Shown: piece by piece, positions 1-11,534 of the stretch
Layout: each line of letters opens with the position of its first letter
Position numbering within the stretch: the stretch's first letter is position 1
NCBI GenBank assembly: GCA_051453625.1
Contig: JBOZIK010000001.1
Span: 233,202,638 to 233,266,637 of the forward strand
DNA from: Welwitschia mirabilis
Lineage: Eukaryota; Gnetophyta; Gnetopsida; Welwitschiales
Length of the DNA stretch: 64,000 nt
Reading direction: 5' to 3'
Position numbers and translations under genes: made by a program
The notes under the pieces: generated by a model
Databases searched by the model: none
What the model was told of the DNA's origin: nothing
What the model saw: the letters and a program-made list of their open reading frames with translations, nothing else

Positions 1-345
1 AAGGTAAATCAATATTTTGCATTATGAAGTCTTCTTCCAAATATGTAGTGTCATAATAAGTTTAAGAAACTACCAAAAATGCTAAGAATTATATATTTTA
101 CTTATCATCCCATTAAATCTCCATAGTCATTAGTATTGCATCATAACCTGTGTAAATTTCCTACAAAAGCATTCAAAATACACCATCAAATTCCTACAAA
201 TTAACATCACAACATAAGAATTGCTTATTACTTAGTTGATCCCCTTATATAAAGTATTACATATAGGGCTAATCCATAACATCGACATATTATTTTATGA
301 TAGTTATGTGATGGTCATACATTTACAGATATTGATAACTTGTAG

Positions 346-700
346 GTAGAAAGAGTAGATGAATTTACCAACATTCATATGAAGGAGACTCAGGTCGATG
401 ATCAAGGAATAATAGTTACAAACTCTGGGTTACCCATGCCTCCTCTCAGCTTTATTTTGATGATTTTGGATACTAAAGCCCATGGGTGAGTAGCACCGTT
501 CACACATGTAGACTTTAGCTTGCTACCTTCAAGACATAAACATACAGATATTAGGAGAGGCAGAGATATTATAGGTACAGATACCTATAATTAGAGTTAC
601 TTTGGAGCAGATCTAGGCCCTCCTAGTAGAGACCACTGAGACCATCAGGGGTTTTATTAATTGTTGTATTAAAGCATTAGATCAGAGGATGCAAACATGT
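346..700 (+). pseudogene. Decayed ORF fragment in element A, product unrecognised
   Basis: Two coding-like stretches are visible. Positions 346-489 hold 47 open codons ending in TGA. Positions 599-700 hold 34 codons broken once by TAG, with heptad-like L/I spacing and an ending 'LDQRMQTC' reminiscent of the coiled-coil tails found after the gag-like or extra ORF of some plant gypsy elements. I infer that this is the C-terminal part of an element-encoded accessory or gag-like protein. The family is not certain, and the two stretches may not be one gene. Confidence 0.3.
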
Positions 701-1447
701 GTCATCGTATCATATCCATATAATAGAGTATTAGAGTAGACCTTCTAGAGGCTATTCGTGTTTAAGAAGATGAGGCAGTTTACTCCACTTTCACATTATT
801 AGACCTATATTTCCCTACTAATCCTGAGCATTCTTCATCTTATCTCCTGCATCTAAGCCTACTATACATGCATAGTTTGTTGTGTGATATTGAGAGGAAT
901 GATTTTTTCATATTTTGTATCTTCTCTTATATACACTTTTTTACTAAAATTCATGATCACATATATATATATGTATACACACATATATAAACACACATAC
1001 ATCATTATTTTAAATTTTCAACATGGTGTACTTTATCTCATTTTTATCCTTATCTTATATTTTCATACTTTATGATGGGAATTTATTATATTTGCCGTAA
1101 TCTTTTGAGTTATTTACTATACATTTTAGTGGGGAGATTTTAATTATGAGTATATTTACTAATTATCTATCTGAAAAACTCTGTTGTAACTTTCTATTTT
1201 TCAAAAATCTTTTTTGAGCTTGTCATCTCCCCTATCATCTAGACAGTGAGCAAAGGATGGTATGGCTAGTAACTTAATCAAGTAAAATGTTTAGTTTTCT
1301 AATTTTTTATAATTCAGTTTGTATCTATGAGATTTCTGAAAATTTTTCTAAGATAATTTTTCAATACCTTAGCTATTTTTATTACCAGATATGTTGATTG
1401 ATAATTATGGTTTACCACCTAGTTTTATTAAGGATTAATAAGGTTAA

Positions 1448-1458
1448 CTAAGGGGCTA
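1448..1458 (+). other. Polypurine tract of element A
   Basis: The tract 'ctaaggggcta' lies directly before the LTR start TGTTAC. It matches the tract 'ctaagtggggggcta' before the 3' LTR of element C. It would prime plus-strand DNA synthesis. Confidence 0.6.
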
Positions 1459-2515
1459 TGTTACACTACTGCTTATACTAGATTTCTATAATAATGGAGA
1501 GTTGAGATAAAAGATACAAAGACATGCAATCTCTATGAAATTTTGTAGCATTTAAAGCAGTTTATAATATTTCCTATTTTAAAGCAAACTTTTTATAAAC
1601 ATTGAGACAGATGCATTACATGGAAACTTGTAAAATCCTATCATTTACCTTATCATCTAGATGACTATACAAATGATAGAATAATTAAAGACCAATAAGG
1701 ATGCTGACTAAAATTAATTTGGTAGATGACATGAAATTCTTATGATGTGGCATTATCCCTTGTATCATCTAGGTAACTAGCAAGATGACATCTATTCTAA
1801 TGCTCCCACTAAACTTCACTTAACTTTTGCCATTTATCTATGCTTCTCTTATATGCTTATTAGGTTTGTGCCTATGCCTATTTATCTTGGTTGTTATTTG
1901 TATGTCTATTTATTAATAAGTGTTAATTCCACCTTTATCTCTTACTGGTCTTTGCTTACACCATAAAATCTCATGATAGAAAATTGAAGGGCCAAAGATC
2001 CATTAATTATAGTTTTATAGAGACATCTTCCTTGGTATTGGATTATGCTTCCTTCATTAAGGTGTGACTACTTTGTAATATGAATATTTATTTGAGATTA
2101 ATACAAAGAACTCTTTCCTATTTTCCTGTGCTTATTGTGTTTCTTATCCCTCATAGTTTAGGTTGCTTTTGATTTCATGGTATCTTCTTAAATGATATAG
2201 TTTATGAGAGCAACCTTTGTTAAGGTTGAGCATTATTAGTTTAAGTGCATTATTTCTTTTCTTCCCTAGATTAACTTTGCATAAGTATGTTTGCATTGTG
2301 ATTTTCTGTGTTACATTCTATTTCTGTTACTACAACACGTAGGTGTTTCTTTTTGAAATTAATTATCTTTCTTTTAACCTAGGCCTTTAAAGGATTACAA
2401 CATTTGAATGCACTCCCATCTATATTAGTGTATTGTATTGTGTAAAATCTATATTTATTTTGAATAATAGGATCTTTTTAGGATCATGAGGTTTGCACAG
2501 ATACATACTGCAACA
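1459..2515 (+). repeat. 3' LTR of element A (Tat-like family)
   Basis: It starts TGTTACACTACTGC and ends CTGCAACA. It shares long ordered blocks with the LTRs of element C (6591-7869 and 22397-23643), including CATCTAGATGAC, the 'ctgactaaaat' block, 'caacctttgttaag' and the end 'acaaca'. It is about 200 bp shorter than those copies, and its 5' partner lies outside the window. A target duplication cannot be checked. Confidence 0.75.
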
Positions 2516-5500
2516 AAGTAAAAAGCAAATAACTTAGAATATTTTACTATTATTTGCTTATTAATTTGAAAATTAGTTTATGAATTATGGTTGTGAAATA
2601 AATTTACATATCTATAATACAAAAATAATCATATAAAATTAATAATTTACATATTTATTCTATAAAATAAAAATATTATATGATAGTATTTATCTTTGCT
2701 ATAGCATTATCCATCATAAGATCATTAACCTTCCAACTTGGTTTTTATGGATAACTTAATTATATTATGTTCGTTAAAGTACTAGTTTTATGCTAATTAT
2801 TTTAAATTGTCATAAGGTAATCAAAGTTATAGTAGATGATTATAAAATCTATCAAATTCTATAATGACATGTAACTAAAACTATATTCAAATTATTAACC
2901 TTTGTAAAAATATTAAAAATAGTAATGGTAAAATATATGATATTCCATTAAAATATTAACTTACATAATATCCATCACATTAACTATTAAATCGATTGCC
3001 AACATACTCTTTTGAAAGACATATAACATCTTGTTATGAATTCATAAATATTGGATTTCAATAATGAATGTCATGTTTTACTAATTTAATTTTAATCAAA
3101 AAATGAATTTTTTATGAACTTTTCATGGCCTTTAATAATTCTTTTTCTCTCTCTAGTATTAAATTGAAATTTATTAACTATTTCTTTCTTATATATGTTA
3201 AATGTATATTTCCATGAGGAAACATGTCTCATTCTAACTTACACATAAGACCTCTTTGATTTGAATACTTTAACAACTGAAGTATACACCCGTCATATAC
3301 GACATCAAAAGACATACTATTTTGACACATGCTTATTATTTTAGCTTTTATATCATGTAATAAGGACAATGTATGCTTTGTCATTTTATCACCTAATTGA
3401 TCTAATAATATATGGTAGTAAATATCATTCTTATTAATATGTTTTTTTCTTTTTTAAAAAATGAAATAATTACTTGATGAGAACTAATCATCATAGTCAA
3501 TATGTCAAAATTGAATTAATAAAACATCTTCTTTTCAAGTTTAATTAGCTTATTCTGTGTAGTTTCTTTACATCAAGTATAATTGAGTTCATATTTTCAT
3601 AAATATCTTTACATATTTTCATAAATATCTTTACTAAACTAAGCACTAGAAACAATAAATTGTTATACTATTATACAATAAGAAAAAATATAAATTTTAA
3701 AATTTACTTACATTAAGGATTTAATTATTGATAGTAAATCTAATATCTTTTTTTCCAAGTTATTGATCTTAATTTCTAGCATTAAACTTTGTTAAATAAA
3801 TGGGATTTTGTTTCCTTTCCATGGATGAAAATAGAAATTAGAAGTAATTCATGTAAATGAATCACAATCATAAAAGTTTCAATGAAGGTTGTTTTATGAT
3901 GATATTCCTCTTGAAGGTCTTTGTTGATCTATTATCTAGACATATCCATAGAAACTATTACATTTGTATTTTTACATTACTTCACACATCTTATACAAAA
4001 CTACAATTAAAATTTTATTTATAATACATTAATTAGTAAATACCAATATTAACTACCTAAAGAGAACTTGTTATTTATGTTATATTAATTGTTTTATAAG
4101 ATACAAGAATGCAAATATTTCAAGCTAAATAATAAAGGAGGTGATTATAAAAACTACACCACCTAATGCTAATTAACCAAAAATTCTATAGCTATTTGTA
4201 AATATTTAAAGAAATAATATAAGCTATGGATAATGAGAATTTTTAGACACCATGTTATGTTCATGCTTTAAAAATATATTAAATCACATTAGAAAAATTA
4301 ACTAGATTAGAATTTTGATTGATAAAAAGTCATAAAAACATTTATACACATGCACATCATTTCTCTCATTCTTTTTTTAGAGAGTAATAAAAAATGAAGA
4401 CTATTTTTTAAGCTACTAAAACAAAGTAAGAAATTAAATATTTTAATATTTTTATTATAATTTTTTTATCACTATAAAATATTTCCATTTACCATTTATT
4501 TATTTTAAACATAATAGCTATGCAAAAATTTACCATTTAAAAACACTCTTTCTAATATTTTTACTATAGAATTTGGATCATGTAAATGATATTTTGAACT
4601 TAAAATAATATTTAATGAAAGAACATGTTCAACAATTTCATGATTTTCTTAATATTTAGATTTTATTCCCCTTTTTTTATGTTACAAGTTTTAATAATAA
4701 GTTCTAGATAAATTCATTTAAATATTATTTTTTCTTATAGGCATGAGACAATTATGTTATAAGGATGGATATCTTACCATAAGTTATAAATGATCAATGA
4801 GGAAGATGATAATGATTTTTTTAACAAATTATAAGGATTAAAAGTTCAAAAAGTATGTTAAATAGATACTTATTTCAAATGCTAATTATTCATATTTGGT
4901 TTAACATTAATTTTATTTTTATTTTTCCCTATTTACCTTTATAAATACCTTATAAGTCCATCCCTTTTTTACTAGATTGAAGAATTAATTCTAAGACATC
5001 TTCTAATTCAATTATGTTGATAACAAATATTTATTTTTATTCTACTTCATATTTGATTTGGTTTCTTAATATGAAATCCATTCCAGGATTCCTTATCAAA
5101 ACACTATTATATGCTAAAACTAGGTGCTTTAGTTACTTCTTTTTCTCTCTTCTTTTGTTTTTTTCCTACCATTATTGCAAGATTAATTAGAATGCAAGAG
5201 TGATGAATAGGACGTATGAGTTAAAATCACTTCATTTTAGTTGTTTATTTTACATTTCTTATTGAATGTTTATGTATATAACTAGTTAAATGCATAATGT
5301 GATTTCTAGTATAAATAGTTATGTATCTTTTATTTAGTGACACGTAATATATAGATTTACTAGGAATAGATTTTTCAAGAAATGATAGTTTATAATTTAA
5401 TACATCACTAGTATAATGATAAACTATTAGCATTATAGAATCGATGTAATTTACCTTTCTTCGTAGATGCATGTGAATGTTAGAATTAATTGTATGTTCT

Positions 5501-6492
5501 TACTTTTATTTTTCACAATGACATATCATTTTAATTTACATTATTTTTATTAATTATGTAGAAAAATCAATTATTTACATGTACTTAAATGAAGCCTAGC
5601 TTTTATTAGTTCCAATTTATATCCTATAGCTTTGATAGGAATAAACTAGTCAATACTTAGCTTAGCTAGTTTTTCACCACCATCACCTTTCAAATCATTA
5701 TTGAATAGGCATTTATGATTTGAAATATTGAAATGGATTTACTAGCTCCTTTTATATTTAGATTTTTAATATTCTATTCTTTTTCCTCATTTTTCTTTTT
5801 CTTTACTTCCTTTCTTGTTTTCCACTCTCTTACTTTTCATGAGTAATCTATTTATCTTCATTTTTATTTTAAAATGTTTTCATGCTCTTTTATTTATTAT
5901 ATTTTATTTATAGCTTATTTCCTATTCTTTCTTATTTCATGATTTGTACTTTTGTCATTTTTAATGTTATCCATTTTGATTAAAAGAAAATTTTATATAA
6001 GAATAAACAATTGTCATTTCCTTGATTCTAAGAGGTATAATATGAAGAAGATTAGAAGATCTTAGAAGGAAGAAGATGTAGAATGCTTCAACAGTAAATT
6101 AAATTAAACATTAGCAGCTAGGTAATACCTACCCTTTCTAAGTTAATTCAAAAAGATTATTTGCTATTAGAAAGTAGGTAGCTTATCATTTATGAAATAT
6201 ATTCTACAATTAAGTTTAATAAATGAAAAGAAAACCTTATAGACGATACAAAAGTTTGATGATTCTTTTAATTATTTATTGTATTAATTCTCTTCTATAT
6301 TAAAAATAGTTATATATGATCAAATTTCAAGAGAAAACTAGTAAGTAAAAAAATGTGGACCAGAGATCCAACTTACTTAACATCTTATTTGAATAAGTCC
6401 TTAACTTGATACAATAAGGGAAGTAACATCATAATTAAAAAATATAATTACTAAAGTGACAAGCTCATAATAAATCAACCTTAACTGATAGG
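2516..6492. other. AT-rich sequence with no assignable gene
   Basis: About 4 kb follow the element A LTR and lead to the target site of element B. I see no LTR, RT, gag or tRNA signature. Two minus-strand frames lack stops for more than 70 codons (3229-3441 and 5245-5472), but neither resembles a family I know and both are short for such AT-rich DNA. A plus-strand acceptor-like tract 'tttcttatag' precedes a short frame near 4740. The block could be old retrotransposon, spacer or a decayed gene. It is contiguous with 33427 onward once element B is removed. Confidence 0.4.
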
Positions 6493-6497
6493 ATAAC
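6493..6497. repeat. Target-site duplication of element B (left copy, ATAAC)
   Basis: ATAAC precedes the 5' LTR of element B and recurs exactly after its 3' LTR at 33422-33426, 27 kb away. A perfect 5-bp match is the usual gypsy integration footprint. Confidence 0.85.
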
Positions 6498-6590
6498 TAT
6501 GATGTTCCAAAACCACTTTGTGATTTACTAATTATTTGTTAAGAGTAATTTCTATGTAATTAATGAAAACTATTATATAAAAAACGTGTG
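6498..6590 (+). repeat. 5' LTR of element B, part 1
   Basis: It aligns with the first 93 bp of the 3' LTR at 32981, with a single indel and mostly C/T or G/A differences. The terminal TG has become TA. It continues at 23649 on the other side of element C. Confidence 0.85.
6586..6590. repeat. Target-site duplication of element C (left copy, GTGTG)
   Basis: GTGTG immediately precedes the 5' LTR of element C and recurs exactly at 23644-23648 after its 3' LTR. Removing C plus one copy restores an LTR of element B of the same length as its partner. Confidence 0.85.
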
Positions 6591-7869
6591 TGTTGTGATG
6601 TCAAATTGTATGTATTTGATAGGATATTCTAAGTATTATTGTAGTAAATTTAAATAGGTTTAAGTGGATTTTCAATAATAGTGAAGAGTTAATGTAATCA
6701 TTACATAAATATACAATCTTTGATATACTTGAAGGCATTTTAGACAAATTCTAATGATTAGCATTTTGAGGAGGACTCTGATAATTGAAGAGGCTAATTT
6801 GATTTAATAAAAGAACTTAAAAGGTTATCATCCCCATAATCATCTAGATGATGCTACTAGACAATAGTATATTAAAAGCTAATAAGGATACTGACTAGAC
6901 TAATCTAGAAGCTAATGTATGATTCTTTCTAATATGGCATCATTTCCATAGTTATTTGGATGGTAAGAAGGATAAAATTGCATTTAACTTTGTAATCAAT
7001 GCATCAAACTTTACCTAACTATATTAAAATATCATGTGTTATCCTTTGGTACCACTAGGATTTTCTTAGGTTATTAGGATTTTATTTTTAGGATGTTCCT
7101 TGTAATAAATATCTTATTCATCCTTGCTATGACTTTTATCTTCTTTGGCATTTAAAAATATCATGATAAAAGATCAAAGGATAGGAGGTCCTTTCATTGT
7201 TTTAGAGAGAAGTCTACTTTGGTGTTGGCCTATGTATCCTTTATTAATATGTTGATACTTTGTACATGGATGCTTGATTTAAGATTAATCAAAACGAATT
7301 GCTTTCTTTTTATTATGTTCATATCCCTTATGGTTTGTATTGGTTATGATTTGATAACAGCTGCATAATTAATCTAGATTATGAGGGTAACCTTTATTAA
7401 CATTGATATTGTTAGTTTAGTTCTTGCATTTCATTTTATCTTGCATTTCATAGTATAGCATTTGCATGTCATTATATTTTGTTCAATGTACCTTATCGCC
7501 TATGTTGGTGAGGATTTAGTGATAGTATTTTTAGATTGATTGAGATTATGAGGACTGATCTTGATGATAGAGATTGATAGTCAAGTACATGTAGTACTTA
7601 GGGTATTTTTATTTTCATCTAATTTATAGGCATTAAATTTGCATTTATCTTTCATTTTATTTCTGCATCAGTCTTGTTTCTTGAACCTAAATAGAAAAAT
7701 ACAAAATTACTTTACTAAAATCAATTCTCTATCTTCTCACCTAGTTCCTTAAATGGATTATGACATTTAGATTAACTCTCATCTATACTAGTGTGTGTTT
7801 TTTATAAATATTTATGATTAATAGGATTTGATTAAGGATGTAATAATTACATAAATAGGTACCACAACA
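6591..7869 (+). repeat. 5' LTR of element C
   Basis: It starts TGTTGTGATGTCAAATTGTATG and ends ACCACAACA. The 3' copy starts TGTTATGATGTCAAATTATATG, the same positions with G/A changes. CATCTAGATGATG occurs at about 6841. As an LTR it would carry the promoter and polyadenylation signals, but I could not place them in such AT-rich DNA. Confidence 0.85.
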
Positions 7870-7872
7870 TTT

Positions 7873-7890
7873 TGGCATCATTGTTAGGAA
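7873..7890 (+). other. Primer-binding site of element C
   Basis: 'tggcatcattgttaggaa' lies 4 bp after the 5' LTR. It equals the TGGCGCCGTTGCCGG-type site of Tat and Athila lineages with CG and CC changed to CA and TT. The primer would be a host tRNA. Confidence 0.75.
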
Positions 7891-8900
7891 AGGCCACAAA
7901 GAGCTAGAAGGTTGTCATTACAATAGATAAGTACCTTGGATTTCGATTTGAGTTATTTTTTTTTGCATTAGTGCTATGTATTTAATATAGATAGTTTTTC
8001 TTTTTACATTTTTTGATTCCTATAATACAAATAAATCCCTTTCATCCTTCTTGTCATATAGATAATAAGGCAGACAATAGTAGAAAAAAATAAAAAGGTA
8101 TTTTTTTTAATTTTCTTTCCATAAACTAGGGTTATTATTTTATTAATGTAATAAAATCAATATCATTCCCTCTGTCATCTAGATGACTAGATGAATAACT
8201 ATTAGCATTATTTCTATTTTTGTTTTTCTATGAATCTATTTTTCTCTATTTCTATTTTTTTAGTTTTTATATAGCAGTCATCGAAGATATCATCTAGACG
8301 ATGGTCAAGATGATATATGTATAGGTATTTTTATAAGCATATAAGGACATAGTAAATTCTAGTAAAGAACCAAAATCATAGAGGGGATAACGATTGAATA
8401 AGAAAAATACTAGAGAAGGCTTATTCAACTACAAACAAAATCTAAGCATGCACATCCTAGCTATGTAAAATTCAAGAATTGAAGGAAATTTTTTTTGCTT
8501 TTTATTTTAAAACCAAAGTTTTAAAGATAAGATTGTGTAAGTAATAAAATAGAAGCAAATTATTTATTCCTTTTTCATCTATGTAGCATTACCTAGTACA
8601 TGAACCATGATAGAAACATCTAATTTAAATATGAATTTTACATTTAGATATTTAATTCTTACAAGGAAATGTTAAATTCAAAAGCCTTTTGACTTGCCTC
8701 CTGGTAATGATGTAAAACTTAGAATTAAGAATTCTTCTTATTTATCCTTTTCATTCATGAATAATAATAAAAGGACACTTTGAGAAATACTTACTAAAAT
8801 AAGGAAAAACATAAGAATTTCTAAGGATAATGATAAAATACCACTTTAAGAAATACTTGCAAAAAGAAGGTGGGCAAGATCAAATGATGTTGAGACCAGG
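7891..8900 (+). other. Leader of element C, no gene seen
   Basis: AT-rich sequence lies between the PBS and the first coding block. It carries two CATCTAG-type motifs (8174-8187 and about 8290-8304) also present in the LTRs and 3' region of this family. I see no frame worth calling. Confidence 0.5.
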
Positions 8901-9370
8901 AATTGGACCCCTTTCTCTTTCCAATCTCTTTATTTATCCCTTTCTTCTTTTCAAGATTCATATGAAAATGACAATGAATATTTTCAACATTTTAGAAAAT
9001 CTATCTCATTTAATAAAACATCCTACAATCATTTTAGTAAATCCCATCCATCTCTCATGAATTACTATTAAGAAGAAGATTCACCTCTCATGAATTACTA
9101 TGAAGAAAGAAATAACTCAGTGAAGGAAATGATTAACAAAATGACAAAGATATAAGAAAATGCCAACAAAAATTTAAATAATTAAAATAAGAACATAGAA
9201 AATCTGATTGGGATCCTTCAACAGACTGTGTTACAAAATTAACTATCTTAAGATTCTTTTACAGCGCAACATTCTCAAACCTATCCTACTTTTTCTACAA
9301 CATCTCACCTAGAGAAGAATAAGAAGAACTTAAAAACAACTACCAATAATTCTTGCTTTAGAATATAAAA
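8901..9370 (+). pseudogene. Element C unknown ORF, block 1
   Basis: One reading frame runs about 156 codons with only five internal stops, all TAA and all explicable as former CAA; AT-rich chance sequence of this length would hold about fourteen. The product is rich in Ser, Asn, Gln and Tyr. An 11-codon tandem repeat with core 'LMNYY' sits at 9052-9068 and 9085-9101, followed by an Asn/Lys-rich helix-like stretch. The position after the PBS suggests a gag-like role. I see no zinc knuckle and recognise no family. Confidence 0.55.
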
Positions 9371-9529
9371 TAAAATTATGAATTAACCTACAACATCCCA
9401 CTCATTAAGAGGTGTACAAAAGGAGGACAATTATTATTCAACTAAATTATTCAATAATAATTATGAGGATGATTATTCATCAAATGATGGTAGTAAAATA
9501 CTAGATTATCTTACTAGCATTCACTTATT

Positions 9530-10231
9530 ATTAAGAAATCCAAATGAAATAAAGAAGCATTTCATAAAGAATCTAAAAATTTTTTAATCAATGAAGAAGA
9601 TAATGATCATAGTTCTTGTTATGATCATTTTTATGAATCAAATAATTTGGAGAATAATGTTATACAAAAACATGATGAAGAAAAGAAGAATAAGAAAGAA
9701 GATGATAAGAACAATTCTCTTTATGATCTTTTCGATTAATCCAATGAGTTAGAGAATGACAATAATATTCAAAAAAATAATAATGAATACAATAAAGAAG
9801 AGGAAGATATAGTTAAAGATAATGATGAAGAAAATGAAGAAATCATTCAATAAAGTAATGATGAAGACAACAATGAGGAGGAGAGAAATAATGAAGCCTC
9901 CATGAAAATTCAACCAAACTTAATGGAGAATAGAATTATTCCTTTTAATACAACCAGCCAACCTTAAGAATCTATGCATGTTTCTCTGTCATTTTTACTT
10001 GTACTTTCATGTAAAACTCCAAATAAAATGCCTTCTTCTACTTCTACTTTCACATTACCTTATGATTTAGATAATGATAACATTTCTCCATCTATTCCAT
10101 TTGAGCATTCATGTAATTTTTAAAATCAAATTCCATTTTGTAATTTTAATAAAACACATAACCTTGAGGAGTATATTCCTAATATTTCTAAATCTCTTTC
10201 TTTTAAAATTCCATGTGGTATTTAAAAGTAA
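9530..10231 (+). pseudogene. Element C unknown ORF, block 2 (acidic, Asn/Glu-rich)
   Basis: The frame runs about 234 codons with five stops, four of them TAA where CAA would fit. The first two thirds are low-complexity D/E/N/K (for example 'NKEEEDIVKDNDEENEE'). A Ser/Thr/Pro-rich tail follows with 'PSSTSTFTLPYDLDNDN' and 'SPSIPFEHS'. It lies downstream of block 1 after a frameshift and is probably the same protein. Such an acidic segment suggests an unstructured or interaction region. I know no retrotransposon protein with this order. Confidence 0.55.
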
Positions 10232-10329
10232 CGTTCTTCCCTCTTTTACCAGGTTCACTTTACCTTGTGCTTTTAATGCTTATTCTTTTTAAAAGTATGA
10301 CTTGGGATATCTTGGAATTTTAAATTGGG

Positions 10330-10566
10330 GATAAATCTTATCTTCTTAATGATAATTCATTCTTAGAATTAAACCTTAAGGAGCTTCTTAAGTATGTTAA
10401 ACTTATTCTAATCAGTCATCCTAAGAAGCTTCTTCAAAATCCTTAGATCCCTAGTAATACCATAAATGTCTCCCATTTTTTATATCAATCTTTGAATGAA
10501 ATCTATGTTTCTAATTCTTTATACCATGAGTTTGATAAGATATTATTTTTCCATTTATTACTTGAA
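10330..10566 (+). pseudogene. Element C unknown ORF, repeated module 1
   Basis: About 79 codons contain one internal stop, a TAG that fits a former TGG because module 2 has Trp in that place. Key residues are 'KSYLLNDNSFLELNLKELL', a Pro/Lys loop, then 'LYHEFDKILFFHLLLEFF'. The same pattern recurs in module 2 at 10621-10858. It is preceded in another frame by about 35 further codons (10230-10340). The function is unknown. The alternating hydrophobic helices look like a folded domain rather than low complexity. Confidence 0.5.
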
Positions 10567-10571
10567 TTTTT

Positions 10572-11060
10572 TTGATATCTTATATTACTAATAAATTATG
10601 TATAGACAAAGTATTATTTGGTCATGTTAATTTGGAAAAGCTTTATCTCCTTGATGAAAATCCATATCTTGCGTTGAATGTTAGAAAGCTTTTTGATCTC
10701 ATTGAACATTCTAAAAATCCTTCAAAAAATTCTTGGATCCTTTTCTTGAGTAGTTATTTACATGAATTATATAATAATAATCATGATTTACATTGATTCA
10801 ATAAGAGATTATTTTTCAATGAAATTTTTCACTTCTTCATCTATTATTTAGATTCTGAAATTTGTGCTATTCAGGTTTTATTCTTTTATTATTTTAACCT
10901 CCAATTGATTTTACTTAAAAAAGTGTTATATCCAAATAAAAGTTGTTTTCCTAATACTTTAAGCGTGCTTTGGTATTTTCTTCTTAGTTTATGTAAATGT
11001 GTTTATCTCATTGGTTTTTATTTTTATATGCCATCTTTTACACAACATGTTAACCTCTAA
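10572..11060 (+). pseudogene. Element C unknown ORF, repeated module 2 and C-terminus
   Basis: This is 163 codons with a single internal stop (TGA at 10794-10796, a plausible former CGA), ending in TAA at 11058. It contains 'KLYLLDENPYLALNVRKLF', a loop with 'NPSKNSW', then 'FNKRLFFNEIFHFFIYYLD', aligning with module 1 in order and spacing. A hydrophobic C-terminal stretch follows. The reading starts in the middle of an older frame, so no start codon is implied. I do not recognise the family, but this is one of the best-preserved frames in the window. Confidence 0.55.
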
Positions 11061-11534
11061 ATGATTAGGTTTTTATCTTTTAGAAAAAGTGCATTTTAAA
11101 TGGCTTAGTTGAGATTTTTAATTTGAATACTAGGTAAATTTAGAAAGTTAATAAATAAAGGTTAAAATTATATAAAACACCTACCAATCAAACCTTGAAC
11201 ATAATAGAAGCACTTTTCTTGGAAGTCCTTTTACCATTATCTTAATTCTTCCTTAGCCAATTTCTTTAATGGACATGATGCTATTACTTAAACATATTTA
11301 ACTTAACTTATGTTTTACTTTATGAAGTTATCATGAATTCTAATCATTTACTTGAGTATTTTAAAGTGATAAAATTGGACTCACTTAATCTTAAGACATT
11401 TGTATATCTATAAAGTTTAATTCAAAGAAAGATTCCTTAGTTCTTTTATTTGCTCTTAATGGTGTAAGTCTTTTATTGTATGGGTGTATTCTTCCCTATT
11501 TCTTATTTCATTACTTTACTTTTATACTTTTGAA
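11061..11534 (+). other. Element C interior before element D, no gene seen
   Basis: AT-rich sequence without a usable frame. It ends at the insertion point of element D and continues at 20376. Confidence 0.5.

Larger units (their letters stand above)
1..1458 (+). mobile_element. Element A: 3' internal end of a Tat-like Ty3/gypsy element
   Basis: This is the internal sequence upstream of a polypurine tract and LTR, cut off by the window edge. It resembles, block by block, the sequence before the 3' LTR of element C at about 21480-22396: the CATCTAGATG-type motif, the shared 'gagatttct' block and the final 'ctaagggg' tract occur in the same order. No RT, integrase or gag is visible. An AT microsatellite lies at about 960-1000. 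The family call rests on the LTR match with element C, whose primer-binding site is Tat/Athila-type. Confidence 0.65.

Noticed and set aside
960-1000. TATA-rich stretch as a promoter
   Set aside because: It is an AT/AC microsatellite with no gene downstream; such tracts are frequent in this base composition.
884-1075. 63-codon plus-strand frame with hydrophobic stretch
   Set aside because: Covers an AT microsatellite in the 3' region of element A; composition explains it.
10074-10292. 72-codon frame as a separate gene
   Set aside because: It overlaps the acidic/Ser-rich block of element C in another frame; only its last third may belong to the main ORF after a frameshift.
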